Notes: generated by a model not told the origin, from the sequence alone. Counted from the first letter of the stretch, positions 42,455-51,970 are shown. The stretch is 63,063 nucleotides of DNA from CBIFVZ01 sp966185765 (GCA_966185765.1 CBIFVZ010000012.1:1-63063), one strand, 5' to 3'. Numbers and translations: made by a program.

Positions 42455-43006
42455 TCACACCAGAGGGGCAGGCTCGCGGATAAGCGTCAGCAGCCTGCTG
42501 ACGGATTGTTGCAAGCTGCCGTCGTTATTGAGCACGCGACAGTGGCGGGTCGCGCTGTCATAGCGCGCAGCACGCGCCAGGCGTTGGGCTATCTGCCCGC
42601 TATCTTCACGTCCACGGGCAATAAGGCGTTGTTCCAGCACCTGCGGCGATACCTGGACCACAATGGGCACCAGCCGTGGACCGTAGCGTTCCTGTGCCTG
42701 TGCCAGATGCGCACGCGAGCCGTTAACCACCACGTCAAACCCGCAGGCCAGCCACAAATCCAGCTCAATGCCAATGCCATAGCGCCAGCCGTTGGCCTCC
42801 CAGTCGAGCGCAAACAGCCCGCGCCGTGCGCGCTGACAGAACTCGTCGTCGCTAAGTGCGACGTGGTTTTCGCCGCCCGCATCGCACGGGCGGGTGATAT
42901 AGCGATGGGCCACCAGAAGCTGCTGCTCCTGCTGCTGGCGCAGTGCCGTGAGCAGGCTATCCTTGCCTGACCCGGAAGGGCCGATTAGCCAGATAATCCG
43001 GTTCAT
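42455..43006 (-). CDS. phnN: ribose 1,5-bisphosphokinase PhnN
   Basis: Converts ribose 1,5-bisphosphate to PRPP with ATP, returning the sugar of the C-P lyase pathway to nucleotide metabolism. 183 residues; Walker A GPSGSGKDS at 9-17, guanylate-kinase-like ITRPCDAGGENHVALSDDEF. Start and phnM stop share one base. Confidence 0.95.
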   Translation of the reverse strand: MNRIIWLIGPSGSGKDSLLTALRQQQEQQLLVAHRYITRPCDAGGENHVALSDDEFCQRARRGLFALDWEANGWRYGIGIELDLWLACGFDVVVNGSRAHLAQAQERYGPRLVPIVVQVSPQVLEQRLIARGREDSGQIAQRLARAARYDSATRHCRVLNNDGSLQQSVSRLLTLIREPAPLV

Positions 43007-44142
43007 CAGAACACCTGTCTCCCTTCACGCCATACGCGGCTAACGTGCATGTGTTCACCGACCTGACGCGCCAGCACCAGGTCCGCACGTTTGCCCTCTG
43101 CCAGCACGCCGCGGTCGTTAAGCCCCAGTGCACGCGCCGGGTTGCGCGTGACCAGATGAATCGCCTGTGCCAGGCTATAGCGGTTGCGCTCGTCAGCCGC
43201 GACGCGAAAGGCGGCATCCAGCAGGCTTGCCGGATAGTAGTCGGACGACAGGATATCCAGCAGTCCGTCCTGCGCCAGGCTGTGGGCGGCCACGTTGCCC
43301 GAGTGTGAGCCACCGCGCACGATATTGGGCGCGCCCATCAGCACATGCAGCCCACGCTCGCGTGAGGCTTTCGCGGCTTCAGCGGTCGTGGGGAATTCGG
43401 CAATGACGCTGCCAATACTGTGGGACTCGTCCACGTGAGCGGCGGTAGCGTCATCATGGCTCGCCAGGGCTATGCCGCGCTCGCGACATTCGGCGGCGAT
43501 GGCCTGGCGGTTAGGCTGCGACCAGCGGGCGGCCAGGGCCAACTGCTCTTGTTCAAAGCGCGCCATGTCGGCATCGCTGAGCTGGTATTTGCCCTGGTAA
43601 TAGATACGGTATTGCTCAAGGTTGGCGAACTGGCGCTGGCCTGGCGAATGGTCCATGAGTGAGACCAGCGACACACGCCCGCGCTCGACTAATTCGCGAA
43701 ACAGTGGCAGCGTGGAGTGATGTGGCAGCTCGCAGCGCAGATGCAGGCGATGCTCGGCACGGTTCACGCCCAGACGTTCACTGTGCTCGATAGCACCAAT
43801 CATTTTCTCGAGGTTTTCCAGCCGGTCGCCGCCGTCACGCACGTCGCCGAGGGCGACGGCATCGAGTACCGTGGTGATACCGCTGGCGACCATCAGCGCA
43901 TCGTGGCTGCTCATGGCAGAGTGGGCGGGCCAGTCTACCTTCGGGCGTGGGGTAAAAAACTTGTCCATATTGTCAGTATGTAGCTCAATCAGCCCTGGCA
44001 ACAGCCAGCCGTTTTCGCCGTCCAGCGCCTGCGGTAGCTGGCTGCGGGCAGTGGTAATGCTGCGAATCACGCCGTCTTCCATCTCCAGCGAGCCGTGCAC
44101 CACCTCATCTTCCAGCACCAGATTCACATTGTTGATAATCAT
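43006..44142 (-). CDS. phnM: ribophosphonate triphosphate diphosphatase PhnM
   Basis: Amidohydrolase-family enzyme releasing pyrophosphate from ribose-1-phosphonate 5-triphosphate. 378 residues; metal ligands are visible in PGLIELHTDNMD and in SHDDATAAHVDESH, with the late Asp in LSSDYYPASLL. Four-base overlap with phnL. Confidence 0.96.
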   Translation of the reverse strand: MIINNVNLVLEDEVVHGSLEMEDGVIRSITTARSQLPQALDGENGWLLPGLIELHTDNMDKFFTPRPKVDWPAHSAMSSHDALMVASGITTVLDAVALGDVRDGGDRLENLEKMIGAIEHSERLGVNRAEHRLHLRCELPHHSTLPLFRELVERGRVSLVSLMDHSPGQRQFANLEQYRIYYQGKYQLSDADMARFEQEQLALAARWSQPNRQAIAAECRERGIALASHDDATAAHVDESHSIGSVIAEFPTTAEAAKASRERGLHVLMGAPNIVRGGSHSGNVAAHSLAQDGLLDILSSDYYPASLLDAAFRVAADERNRYSLAQAIHLVTRNPARALGLNDRGVLAEGKRADLVLARQVGEHMHVSRVWREGRQVF

Positions 44143-44837
44143 GCTATTTCCTCTGTGGCCTGCATGTGGTGCAGACGGTCGGCAACCTGGTTGCGCACCG
44201 CTTCATCGTGGAAAATGCCAATCACCGCCGCCCCGCGTGCTTTGGCCTCGTTAATGAGTGCGACCACGGCGGCGCTGTTGGCGGCATCCAGTGAGGCGGT
44301 GGGTTCATCAAGCAGTAGCACCGGGTAATCCACCACAAACCCCCGGGCGATGTTCACACGCTGTTGCTCACCGCCGGAGAAGGTGGACGGTGCCAGATGC
44401 CACAGACGTTCCGGCACGTTCAGGCGTGTGAGCAGAGCGCTTGCGCGCTCGACGCAGGTGGCGCGCGGCACACCGAGGTCCAGCAGCGGCTGCATCACCA
44501 CATCGAGCGCGGAAATGCGCGGGATCACGCGCAGAAACTGGCTTACCCAGCCCAGCGTGCTGCGACGCACCGCCAGTACGTCGCGCGCCGGTGCCTGGGC
44601 CAAATCGACCCAGTCATTGTTATGTTTAATCCAGATATGCCCGGTGTCCGGCAGGTAGTTGGCGGACAGCGAGCGCAGCAGTGTCGACTTACCGCTGCCG
44701 GAGTGGCCGTGTAGCACCACGCATTCCCCGGCGCGCACTTCCAGCGAGGCGTTTTTCAGCACCGGCAATTGCACACCGTTCTGGTGGTGCAGCACGAAGG
44801 TTTTACTCAGGTTTTCCACCCGTACAGAAATGGTCAT
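44139..44837 (-). CDS. phnL: C-P lyase subunit PhnL (ABC ATPase-like)
   Basis: 232 residues with Walker A HGHSGSGKST, signature FSGGEQQR and Walker B LLLDEPTASLD. Needed with the PhnI/G/H complex that forms the C1'-phosphonate bond; not a transporter ATPase. Slightly longer at the C-terminus than E. coli (226). Nine bases after phnK. Confidence 0.95.
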   Translation of the reverse strand: MTISVRVENLSKTFVLHHQNGVQLPVLKNASLEVRAGECVVLHGHSGSGKSTLLRSLSANYLPDTGHIWIKHNNDWVDLAQAPARDVLAVRRSTLGWVSQFLRVIPRISALDVVMQPLLDLGVPRATCVERASALLTRLNVPERLWHLAPSTFSGGEQQRVNIARGFVVDYPVLLLDEPTASLDAANSAAVVALINEAKARGAAVIGIFHDEAVRNQVADRLHHMQATEEIA

Positions 44838-44846
44838 AGCGCGCCC

Positions 44847-45602
44847 TTAATTTTGCAGAACCGAAGAAACCAGTAGCTGGGTATACGGGTGATGCGGATC
44901 GTCGAGCACCCGGTCGGTCAGCCCACTTTCCACCACCTGGCCTTGCTTCATCACCAGCAGGCGGTCGGCCAGCAGGCGCGCCACGCCTAAATCATGGGTG
45001 ACAATCACCACAGCCAGGTTCAGCTCCACCACCAGCCCGCGCAGCAGATCCAGCAGACGCGCCTGTACTGACACATCCAGTCCGCCGGTCGGTTCGTCCA
45101 TAAACACCAGCTTCGGATGGGTGACCAGGTTACGGGCGATTTGCAGGCGCTGCTGCATACCGCCAGAGAAGGTGATGGGCAGGTCGTCGATGCGTGAGGC
45201 GGGGATTTCCACCTGTTCCAGCCAGTGCTGCGCCGTGGCGCGGATGTTGCCGTAGTGGCGCGCGCCGGTGGCCATCAGCCGTTCGCCGATGTTGCCTCCC
45301 GCCGATACCTGACGGCGCAGGCCGTCCATCGGGTGCTGGTGCACCACGCCCCACTCGGTGCGCAGCAGGCGGCGGCGCTCGGCTTCGCTCATGCCATACA
45401 GTGACACGCCCTCATACAAAATGTCGCCATTCTGCGGCGTCAGGCGCGCGGAGATGGACTTCAGCAGGGTGGTTTTACCGGAGCCGGACTCGCCGACAAT
45501 GCCCAGCACTTCGCCCGGCCACAGCTCAAACGACACGTCGCTGAAGCCTTTGCCCGGCGCATAAAGGTGAGTCAGGTTATTAACCGAAAGCAGCGGTTTC
45601 AT
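44847..45602 (-). CDS. phnK: C-P lyase subunit PhnK (ABC ATPase-like)
   Basis: 251 residues from ATG 45602, which overlaps the phnJ stop by four bases; the frame extends to 45737 inside phnJ without support. Walker A GESGSGKTT, signature FSGGMQQRLQIARN, Walker B LVFMDEPTGGLD. PhnK docks on the PhnJ side of the C-P lyase core and its ATP use gates catalysis. Confidence 0.96.
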   Translation of the reverse strand: MKPLLSVNNLTHLYAPGKGFSDVSFELWPGEVLGIVGESGSGKTTLLKSISARLTPQNGDILYEGVSLYGMSEAERRRLLRTEWGVVHQHPMDGLRRQVSAGGNIGERLMATGARHYGNIRATAQHWLEQVEIPASRIDDLPITFSGGMQQRLQIARNLVTHPKLVFMDEPTGGLDVSVQARLLDLLRGLVVELNLAVVIVTHDLGVARLLADRLLVMKQGQVVESGLTDRVLDDPHHPYTQLLVSSVLQN

Positions 45603-46453
45603 TGGCCGTTCGCCTCGCTCTGTTGGCGGCAGTAATCGGTGTCGGAGCAGACAAACATCCGTTTGCCCGTGTCGTCCAGCACCACTTCGTCCAGATAGCT
45701 GTGTTTGGAGCCGCAGATGGCGCACGGCTCGTCCCACTCCTGCACCGTAAACGGGTGATCGTCGAAATCGAGACTCTCCACCCGGGTATAAGGCGGGACG
45801 GCGTAGATGCGTTTCTCGCGCCCGGCGCCGAACAGCTGCAGGGCGGGCATCATGTCCATCTTCGGGTTATCGAATTTCGGGATCGGCGACGGGTCCATCA
45901 CGTAGCGCCCGTTGACCTTCACCGGGTAGGCGTAGGTGGTGGCGATGTGGCCGAAGCGGGCGATGTCTTCATACAGCTTCACCTGCATGACGCCATACTC
46001 TTCCAGCGCGTGCATGGTGCGGGTTTCGGTTTCGCGCGGCTCGATAAAGCGCAGCGGCTCCGGGATGGGTACCTGGTAAATCAAAATTTGATCTTCACCG
46101 AGCGGCGTTTCCGGGATGCGGTGGCGCGTTTGAATAAGCGTTGCCTCAGCGGTGGATTCGGTGGTGGCAACACCGGTGACGCGCTGAAAGAAGCTGCGAA
46201 TGGAGACGGCGTTAGTGGTGTCATCCGCGCCCTGGTCGATAACCTTCAGCACGTCGCTTTCGCCAATGACGCTGGCAGTAATCTGGATGCCGCCAGTGCC
46301 CCAGCCGTAAGGCATCGGCATTTCACGCCCGCCAAAGGGCACCTGGTAGCCGGGAATCGCAACCGCTTTGAGAATAGCGCGGCGGATCATGCGCTTGGTC
46401 TGTTCGTCGAGATAGCCAAAGTTATAGCCGGTGAGGGTGTCAGTCACGGTCAT
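45599..46453 (-). CDS. phnJ: C-P lyase catalytic subunit PhnJ (radical SAM)
   Basis: Cleaves the carbon-phosphorus bond of ribose-1-phosphonate 5-phosphate by a glycyl/thiyl radical. 284 residues from ATG 46453 (E. coli 281, three extra at the N-terminus). The four conserved Cys lie in CAICGSKHSYLDE and FVCSDTDYC near the C-terminus. The start overlaps phnI by 14 bp; the frame up to 46639 is a shadow of phnI. Confidence 0.97.
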   Translation of the reverse strand: MTVTDTLTGYNFGYLDEQTKRMIRRAILKAVAIPGYQVPFGGREMPMPYGWGTGGIQITASVIGESDVLKVIDQGADDTTNAVSIRSFFQRVTGVATTESTAEATLIQTRHRIPETPLGEDQILIYQVPIPEPLRFIEPRETETRTMHALEEYGVMQVKLYEDIARFGHIATTYAYPVKVNGRYVMDPSPIPKFDNPKMDMMPALQLFGAGREKRIYAVPPYTRVESLDFDDHPFTVQEWDEPCAICGSKHSYLDEVVLDDTGKRMFVCSDTDYCRQQSEANGQ

Positions 46454-47507
46454 TCTCCCGTTCGTGCAGGCGTTTGAGCAGTTCCAGTTCGGCCTGGAAG
46501 TCCACGTAGTGGGGCAGTTTGAGATGTGAGACGAAGCCCGCAGCCTCGACGTTATCGGCGTGAGAGAGCACAAACTCTTCGTCCTGGGCCGGGCCGCTGA
46601 CTGGCTCGTTGTAGTCCGGTGCCTGAAGCGCGCGGTCAACCAGCGCCATCGCCATCGCTTTGCGCTCGCTCATGCCGAAGGTGAGGCCATAGCCACGGGT
46701 AAAGTGTGCTGGCTCATCGGCGGGTGCCACAAAGCCGTTTACCATTTCGCACTCAGTCAGTAGCATTTCGCCGACATTCACCGCAAATCCCAGCTCTTCT
46801 GGCTCAATGTAGACGTCAACGTAACCGCTGCGGATTTCACCGGCAAACGGGTGGTTGCGCCCATAGCCGCGCTGGGTGGAGTAGGCGAGCGCCAGCAGGT
46901 AGCCTTCGTCACCGCGCACCAGCTGTTGCAGGCGCGAAGCGCGTGAGCACGGGAAGACCGCAGGCTGGCGCGTGATGTCGTCCGGCGTAGCGCCGCTGTC
47001 TTCTTCACGTTTTGCCAGCCCCTGCTGGGCCAGCAGGCTGAATACATGAGGCGCCGCGTCGCGTCTGGCCTCGGCCTGTTCAAGCTGTGGCGTGTTGCCT
47101 TCAGCCAGCAACGTGAAGTCGAGCAGGCGGTGGCTGTAGTCATAGGTAGGGCCAAGCAACTGCCCGCCGGGGATGTCTTTGTACACCGCCGACACGCGGC
47201 GCTCCAGACGCATGCTGGCGGTATCCAGCGGTTCGCTTACCGCAAATTTAGCGAGCGTGGTGCGGTAGGCGCGCAGCAGGAAGATGGCTTCCACGCTGTC
47301 GCCGCTCGCCTGTTTGAGCGCCAGCGCCGCCAGTTCGCGGTCGGCAATGCCGCCTTCGGTCATCACGCGGTCCACGGCCAGACCCATCTGTTGCTCAATC
47401 TGGGCCACGCTCAGTTCGGCAACGGAGGTGTCGCCACGGCGTTTGTGGTGCTGGAGTTGATGGGCGGCAGCAATGGCTTTTTCGCCCCCTTTAACGGCAA
47501 CGTACAT
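46440..47507 (-). CDS. phnI: C-P lyase core subunit PhnI
   Basis: 355 residues starting MYVAVKGGEKAI, the usual family start. PhnI couples ATP and phosphonate (nucleosidase activity), giving alpha-D-ribose 1-phosphonate 5-triphosphate with PhnG, PhnH and PhnL. Conserved blocks are LSVAQIEQQMGLAVDRVMTEGG, LGPTYDYSHRLLDF and HFTRGYGLTFGMSERKAM. The ATG shares one base with the phnH stop (TGATG) and has GGAGG upstream; GTG 47513 is an alternative. Confidence 0.96.
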   Translation of the reverse strand: MYVAVKGGEKAIAAAHQLQHHKRRGDTSVAELSVAQIEQQMGLAVDRVMTEGGIADRELAALALKQASGDSVEAIFLLRAYRTTLAKFAVSEPLDTASMRLERRVSAVYKDIPGGQLLGPTYDYSHRLLDFTLLAEGNTPQLEQAEARRDAAPHVFSLLAQQGLAKREEDSGATPDDITRQPAVFPCSRASRLQQLVRGDEGYLLALAYSTQRGYGRNHPFAGEIRSGYVDVYIEPEELGFAVNVGEMLLTECEMVNGFVAPADEPAHFTRGYGLTFGMSERKAMAMALVDRALQAPDYNEPVSGPAQDEEFVLSHADNVEAAGFVSHLKLPHYVDFQAELELLKRLHERENDRD

Positions 47508-48091
47508 CAGCACACCTCCACATGCGTGGTTCGCGGCACGGCCAGCAGGCGCTCGCCGCAGGTCAGAATGAGATCAATACCCAGCGGGAACGGCTGCGGG
47601 CGGTCAATGAGGTAGTCCAGTACGCAGGCGGGTAGCTGCGGCGCTATCATGCGCGCCTCGGCAATACCAGGCCCCGTCAGGCGCAGCATGCGCCCGCCGC
47701 TTAGCGAGGCGAGTTGCACAATCAGCGTGGCGCTCTGCTCTGGAGAGGTGGCGCAACCCTGTGCCAGTGCGTTGAGTTGTTCGGGCGCAATGGTGTCGTC
47801 GGCGACGGCGAACTGGGCATCCTGCGGGTGCGCGCACAGCGGCGCGCCGGTGTGAAAACGCAGGTTCTGGCGTACCAGGTCATTATCCACACAAGGGGCG
47901 AGCCACACCGGGGTATCGCCGTCGGCAAGGGTGAGCAGCGTACCGCTGGTGGCAACGCCGAGTGGCTGCCAGCCGTGCCTGAGTGGATGCAATGCCACAA
48001 CAACGCCAGGCTCGCTCATGGCCTTCAGCAGGCGGCGAAAACAGGCCTGGGCATCCTGCACCGGCTGGGGAAAGGCGGTGGTTAAAGTCAT
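47507..48091 (-). CDS. phnH: C-P lyase core subunit PhnH
   Basis: 194 residues, as in E. coli. A PLP-transferase-like fold without PLP; sits on the G2H2I2J2 core. Blocks FRRLLKAMSEPGVVVALH, LASLSGGRMLRLTGPGIAE and FPLGIDLILTCGERLLAVPRTT are conserved. Four-base overlap with phnG. Confidence 0.96.
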   Translation of the reverse strand: MTLTTAFPQPVQDAQACFRRLLKAMSEPGVVVALHPLRHGWQPLGVATSGTLLTLADGDTPVWLAPCVDNDLVRQNLRFHTGAPLCAHPQDAQFAVADDTIAPEQLNALAQGCATSPEQSATLIVQLASLSGGRMLRLTGPGIAEARMIAPQLPACVLDYLIDRPQPFPLGIDLILTCGERLLAVPRTTHVEVC

Positions 48092-48546
48092 TCATTATCT
48101 CCGCGAACCAGGGTAAAGAAGTCAACGCGGCTGGCGTTAACCTCGGTTTCGCGCTGGCTCAGGCGCGCCGCGCGACGGGCCTCCAGCGGGTTAATCAGCG
48201 TTTCGAGTAGGGTCAGGTAGTGCTGTTTTTCCTGCATCAGGGCATCAATCAGCGCGCAGCGTTCGCTGTGGGCTTTGTCGCGCCCCAGCACCCAGCTGTA
48301 GCCGCACACGCCGCTTGTCAGGCGCACGGCGGCGCGGGTGAGCGTGGCATCACCGGCAAAAAAGGCTTCACCGGTGGCGCCTGCCCGCGCTTTTAACTGC
48401 ACCAGCCCGGTTTCGGCAGGACGCAGGGTGTCGTACTGCGGTTTCAGGTCCAGCGCGTGCCAGCATTCGGCCAGCGCCTGCGGTTCGCTGTGGGCCAGCA
48501 CGGCCATCCAGCGCTGTCTGTCGGCGGTCGTAAAATGGCTGTCCAT
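48088..48546 (-). CDS. phnG: C-P lyase core subunit PhnG
   Basis: 152 residues from ATG 48546, one base after the phnF stop; starting further upstream would overlap phnF. Conserved ETGLVQLKARAGATGEAFF, GDATLTRAAVRL and VNASRVDFFTLVRGDNE at the end. Central pseudo-symmetric subunit of the C-P lyase core. Confidence 0.95.
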   Translation of the reverse strand: MDSHFTTADRQRWMAVLAHSEPQALAECWHALDLKPQYDTLRPAETGLVQLKARAGATGEAFFAGDATLTRAAVRLTSGVCGYSWVLGRDKAHSERCALIDALMQEKQHYLTLLETLINPLEARRAARLSQRETEVNASRVDFFTLVRGDNE

Positions 48547-48547
48547 T

Positions 48548-49270
48548 TCAGTGCTCCATGATGAATTCAATCAGGTCGGCACGCGTCAGGCTGACGGAGT
48601 ACTCCGCTACCTGCTCACTGTCGGCCTGGCGGTTAAGGGTGCGCACACATAACAGTGGCGCCATGTTGGGTAGCTCCAGTACCCGGCTCTCTTTGGCCTG
48701 GGCGCGGCGGGCGCTGATGCGTGTCTGCTGGCGGGTGAGCGCCACGCCGGTTTGCGCATAAAGCCAGTCGTGCAGTGAACCCCGGGTGTACTCGCGCAGC
48801 ACCGGCCACCACGCCAGCTCGGCAAAGTGGTGATCGATGATGCACAGCGGCACGCCGTTGACCCGGCGCAGCGTGCGCAGGTGAATAATGTTGTCGCCTT
48901 CCAGGACGCCAAGCGCCTCGGCCACGCCGCCGCTTGCCGGGCGCAAGACTGCCAGCAGGCGTTCGCTGGTGGGATGGCTGCCCTGCTCAAGCAGATTCTG
49001 GCTAAAGCGCGCCTGTGCGCTGAGGGGGTAGTCGAAGGGGCGCATCAGTACCAGCACGCCGACACCCTGGCGGCGCTGAACCCAGCCGCGCTCTACCAGC
49101 TGGTCAATGGCGCGGCGCAACGTGTGGCGGTTGACGGCATAGCGTGCAGCCAGCTGATGCTCGGCAGGTAAGTAGTCGCCGCAGCGGTAGTGGCGCAGTT
49201 CCAGTTCGAGCTTTGCGGCGATCTCTTCGTAGCGGGTGCGGTAACTGGTCGGTTGTCTGGACAAGTGCAT
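48548..49270 (-). CDS. phnF: GntR/UTRA-family regulator PhnF
   Basis: 240 residues: GntR winged HTH in the first 75 (YLPAEHQLAARYAVNRHTLRRAIDQL) and a UTRA ligand domain behind it. PhnF-type proteins repress phosphonate uptake or degradation genes until ligand binds. It is inside the operon, between phnE and phnG, as in E. coli. Confidence 0.95.
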   Translation of the reverse strand: MHLSRQPTSYRTRYEEIAAKLELELRHYRCGDYLPAEHQLAARYAVNRHTLRRAIDQLVERGWVQRRQGVGVLVLMRPFDYPLSAQARFSQNLLEQGSHPTSERLLAVLRPASGGVAEALGVLEGDNIIHLRTLRRVNGVPLCIIDHHFAELAWWPVLREYTRGSLHDWLYAQTGVALTRQQTRISARRAQAKESRVLELPNMAPLLCVRTLNRQADSEQVAEYSVSLTRADLIEFIMEH

Positions 49271-49290
49271 AGCGCAAACTCCTCTCGGAC

Positions 49291-50070
49291 TCAGATAAAT
49301 TGCTTACGCAGGCGCTGGGACAGGAAGTCCAGCAGGCTGACGGTGACAATCACAACAATCATCAGGGCGCAGGTCTGCTGGAACTGGAAACCGCGAATGG
49401 CTTCCCACAGCGTGACCCCGATACCGCCAGCGCCGACCATGCCCACCACGGTGGCGGAGCGCACGTTGGACTCAAAGCGGTAGAGCGAGTAGGAGATTAA
49501 GAGCGGCATCACCTGGGGCAGTACGCCGTAGATAATCTCTTCAATTTTGTTTGCGCCGGTGGCGCGAATGCCTTCCACCGGGCCGGGGTCGATGGCCTCA
49601 ATCGCCTCAGAGAGCAGCTTGGAGAGCACGCCCGTGGTGTGGATAAACAGCGCCAGCACCCCGGCAAACGGGCCGAGACCCACGGCCACCACAAACAGCA
49701 TGGCGAACACCATTTCGTTAATGGCGCGACAGGCATCCATCGCCCGGCGTACCGGCTGGTAAAGCCACCACGGGGCAATGTTCTCGGCACTCATCAGGCC
49801 AAACGGGATGGAGAGCACCACCGCGAGCGCGGTGCCCCAGACGGCGATTTGCAGCGTGACCGCCATCTCCTGAAGATATTGCGGCCACTGGCTGAAATCA
49901 GGCGGGAAGAAGTCGGCGGCAAACGTCGCCATATTGCCCGCATCGCGAAACAGCGTGAGCGGTGCCATTTCGGCACCGTGCCAGGATGCGACAAGAATGG
50001 CCAGAACCAGCGCCCAGCCAATCAGCGAGAAGGTACTGCGTTTGGGTGGGGCAACGGTGATGCTGTGCAT
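49291..50070 (-). CDS. phnE: phosphonate ABC transporter permease PhnE
   Basis: 259 residues, full length with no frameshift, in contrast to the cryptic phnE of E. coli K-12. Binding-protein-dependent transport motif VVGMVGAGGIGVTLWEAI and five to six membrane helices are present. Works with PhnC and PhnD to import phosphonates. Confidence 0.96.
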   Translation of the reverse strand: MHSITVAPPKRSTFSLIGWALVLAILVASWHGAEMAPLTLFRDAGNMATFAADFFPPDFSQWPQYLQEMAVTLQIAVWGTALAVVLSIPFGLMSAENIAPWWLYQPVRRAMDACRAINEMVFAMLFVVAVGLGPFAGVLALFIHTTGVLSKLLSEAIEAIDPGPVEGIRATGANKIEEIIYGVLPQVMPLLISYSLYRFESNVRSATVVGMVGAGGIGVTLWEAIRGFQFQQTCALMIVVIVTVSLLDFLSQRLRKQFI

Positions 50071-50093
50071 ATCTTTGCTCCGTTATCAGGGGC

Positions 50094-51080
50094 TTACTGT
50101 GCCTGGGCGGTTTGTTTTGTTGCGTTTTCCAGCGCGTCGAGCTGCGTCTGCAACGCGGCAACTTTGCTGCTGCGCTCCTGCTCGCTCAGGTTGGTGTTGT
50201 TCTTCACGCTCTGCATCTCTTTAAACAGCGTCAGCTGGCGAATCGGGACTAACTGCTGGTCGCTTGAGGCGCGAAACTGCGCCCATTGCAGTCCTTTGAG
50301 CACCTGCTGTTGTTCAGGCGTTTTGCCGTAGCTTAAAAAGAAGCTGCGCAGCTTTTCTTTGGTGGCATCCGGCAGGTTTTTTCGCCAGACAATCGGGTCA
50401 GCCGGGATGATCGGCGATTTCCAGATAACACGCAGTTGCGCGTACTTCTGCGGTGCGGTGGCTTTGAGGCGGTCAAGGCTTTCGGTATTGTTGGTCGCCA
50501 CATCCAGCTGTTTGTTGGCAACGGCCAGCGCGTTGGTTTCGTGGTTGGCGTTTAGCGAGCGCTTAAATTCACTGGCAGCAGCGTTGTGTTTGGCAAACAC
50601 GTAGTAGCCCGGTACCAGAAAGCCAGAGGTGGAGTTAGGATCGCCGTTGCCGAAAGTCAGTTCCTTACGCTTTGCCAGCATCTCGTCGAGGTTTTTAATC
50701 GGGCTGTCTTTGTTAACGATAAGTACGCTCCAGTAGCCCGGGGAGCCATCTGCCGCCACGGTCTGGGCGAACACCTGGCCGCCTGCGCGATCAACGGCTT
50801 CCATCGCCGACAGATTGCCGTACCAGGCCAGATCCACTTTGTTAAAGCGCATGCCCTGAATAATCCCGGCGTAGTCCGGCGCGAAAAAGGCGTTCACTTT
50901 CACACCAAGCTGTTTTTCCATGTCCCTGAGGAACGGGTCCCACTGCGGTTTGAGGTTTTGCTGTGATTCCGTGGAGATGATGCCGAAGTTCAGCGCTGAG
51001 GGTTCATTTGCCTGAGCACTCATCATGCTGATGCTGAACAGGCTGGTGAAGGCGAGGGCGGCAACCGCGTTGTGGCTCAT
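50094..51080 (-). CDS. phnD: phosphonate-binding periplasmic protein PhnD
   Basis: 328 residues with a signal peptide (AALAFTSLFSISMMSAQA). Ligand-site segments LNFGIISTESQQNLKPQW, FFAPDYAGIIQGMRFNKVD, WYGNLSAMEAV and GNGDPNSTSGFLVPGYY are conserved. E. coli PhnD binds 2-aminoethylphosphonate best. The C-terminal coiled region is shorter than in E. coli (338). Confidence 0.96.
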   Translation of the reverse strand: MSHNAVAALAFTSLFSISMMSAQANEPSALNFGIISTESQQNLKPQWDPFLRDMEKQLGVKVNAFFAPDYAGIIQGMRFNKVDLAWYGNLSAMEAVDRAGGQVFAQTVAADGSPGYWSVLIVNKDSPIKNLDEMLAKRKELTFGNGDPNSTSGFLVPGYYVFAKHNAAASEFKRSLNANHETNALAVANKQLDVATNNTESLDRLKATAPQKYAQLRVIWKSPIIPADPIVWRKNLPDATKEKLRSFFLSYGKTPEQQQVLKGLQWAQFRASSDQQLVPIRQLTLFKEMQSVKNNTNLSEQERSSKVAALQTQLDALENATKQTAQAQ

Positions 51081-51106
51081 TGAGTGTTCCTTTGAGTGAA
51101 AAGAAA

Positions 51107-51895
51107 TCAGGCAGCGGCAGCGTCTGGCTCGACGCGGTTTATGCTGCGATAAAGATTGCCCAGCCGCTCGTTGTCGAACGCGCCGCTGGCACCGTCGTAG
51201 AAAATGTGGCCCTGGCGCAGTGCGACGATGCGTTCGCAGTAGCGCAGGGCGTAGTCAACCTGGTGAAGGGTGACCACCACGGTGATGCCGTCGTTGCGGT
51301 TAATGTCGTGCAGGGTTTCCATCACGATGCGGGCCGACTCCGGGTCCAGCGAGGCAATGGGTTCGTCGGCAAGAATGACCTTTGCTTTTTGCATCAACGC
51401 GCGGGCAATGGCGACTCGCTGTTGCTGGCCGCCGGAGAGGGTGGAAACGCGCTGGTGGGCGAAATGCGCCATGCCAACGCGGGTCAGGGCGTGCAGCGCC
51501 TGCTGTTTTTGTTCTGCGGTGAACCAGCGACAGCAGGTACGCCAGAACGGCGTGCTGCCGAGTGCGCCAATCAATACGTTGTCGAGTACCGACAGGCGGT
51601 TGACGAGGTTGAATTGCTGGAAGATGTAGCCAATGTCGCTGCGGCTGCGGCGAATGTCGCGTGTCAGCTTGCCTGCGCGCTGTACGGTACGGCCCAGCAG
51701 TTCGACGTGCGAGCGGCTTTCGCGATCGGCGCTCATCAGGCCGCTTAAATGGCGCAGCAGCGTGGATTTGCCTGAACCCGACGGCCCCAGCAGGGCGACC
51801 ATTTCCCCTTTGCCAACCGTAAGGCTAACGGCGTTGAGCGCCGGGTTGTGGTGAAAGGTTTTGCTTAAGTTCTCGACGCGGATGATCGTTTGCAT
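51107..51895 (-). CDS. phnC: phosphonate ABC transporter ATPase PhnC
   Basis: 262 residues; Walker A GPSGSGKST at 37-45, signature LSGGQQQRVAIAR, Walker B VILADEPIASLD. First gene of the 14-gene minus-strand operon phnCDEFGHIJKLMNOP; the genes overlap or are separated by at most 26 bp. A Pho-box-like sequence lies upstream. Confidence 0.97.
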   Translation of the reverse strand: MQTIIRVENLSKTFHHNPALNAVSLTVGKGEMVALLGPSGSGKSTLLRHLSGLMSADRESRSHVELLGRTVQRAGKLTRDIRRSRSDIGYIFQQFNLVNRLSVLDNVLIGALGSTPFWRTCCRWFTAEQKQQALHALTRVGMAHFAHQRVSTLSGGQQQRVAIARALMQKAKVILADEPIASLDPESARIVMETLHDINRNDGITVVVTLHQVDYALRYCERIVALRQGHIFYDGASGAFDNERLGNLYRSINRVEPDAAAA

Positions 51896-51938
51896 GTTCC
51901 GGCCTCCATAAAAATGTGGCTTTATGGTGCCGGGGAAG

Positions 51939-51970
51939 TGTGACGGTTCTGTTAACGTCAGGTTTCGTTA
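51939..51970 (-). promoter_or_regulatory. Pho box region upstream of phnC
   Basis: On the minus strand, CGTTAACAGAACCGTCACA contains one good PhoB half (CCGTCAC) preceded 11 bases earlier by a poor half, and a CTGACG element lies further upstream. The E. coli phnC Pho box is similarly degenerate. It is 44 bp from the phnC ATG and abuts the yjdN end. PhoB control under phosphate starvation is inferred. Confidence 0.55.
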
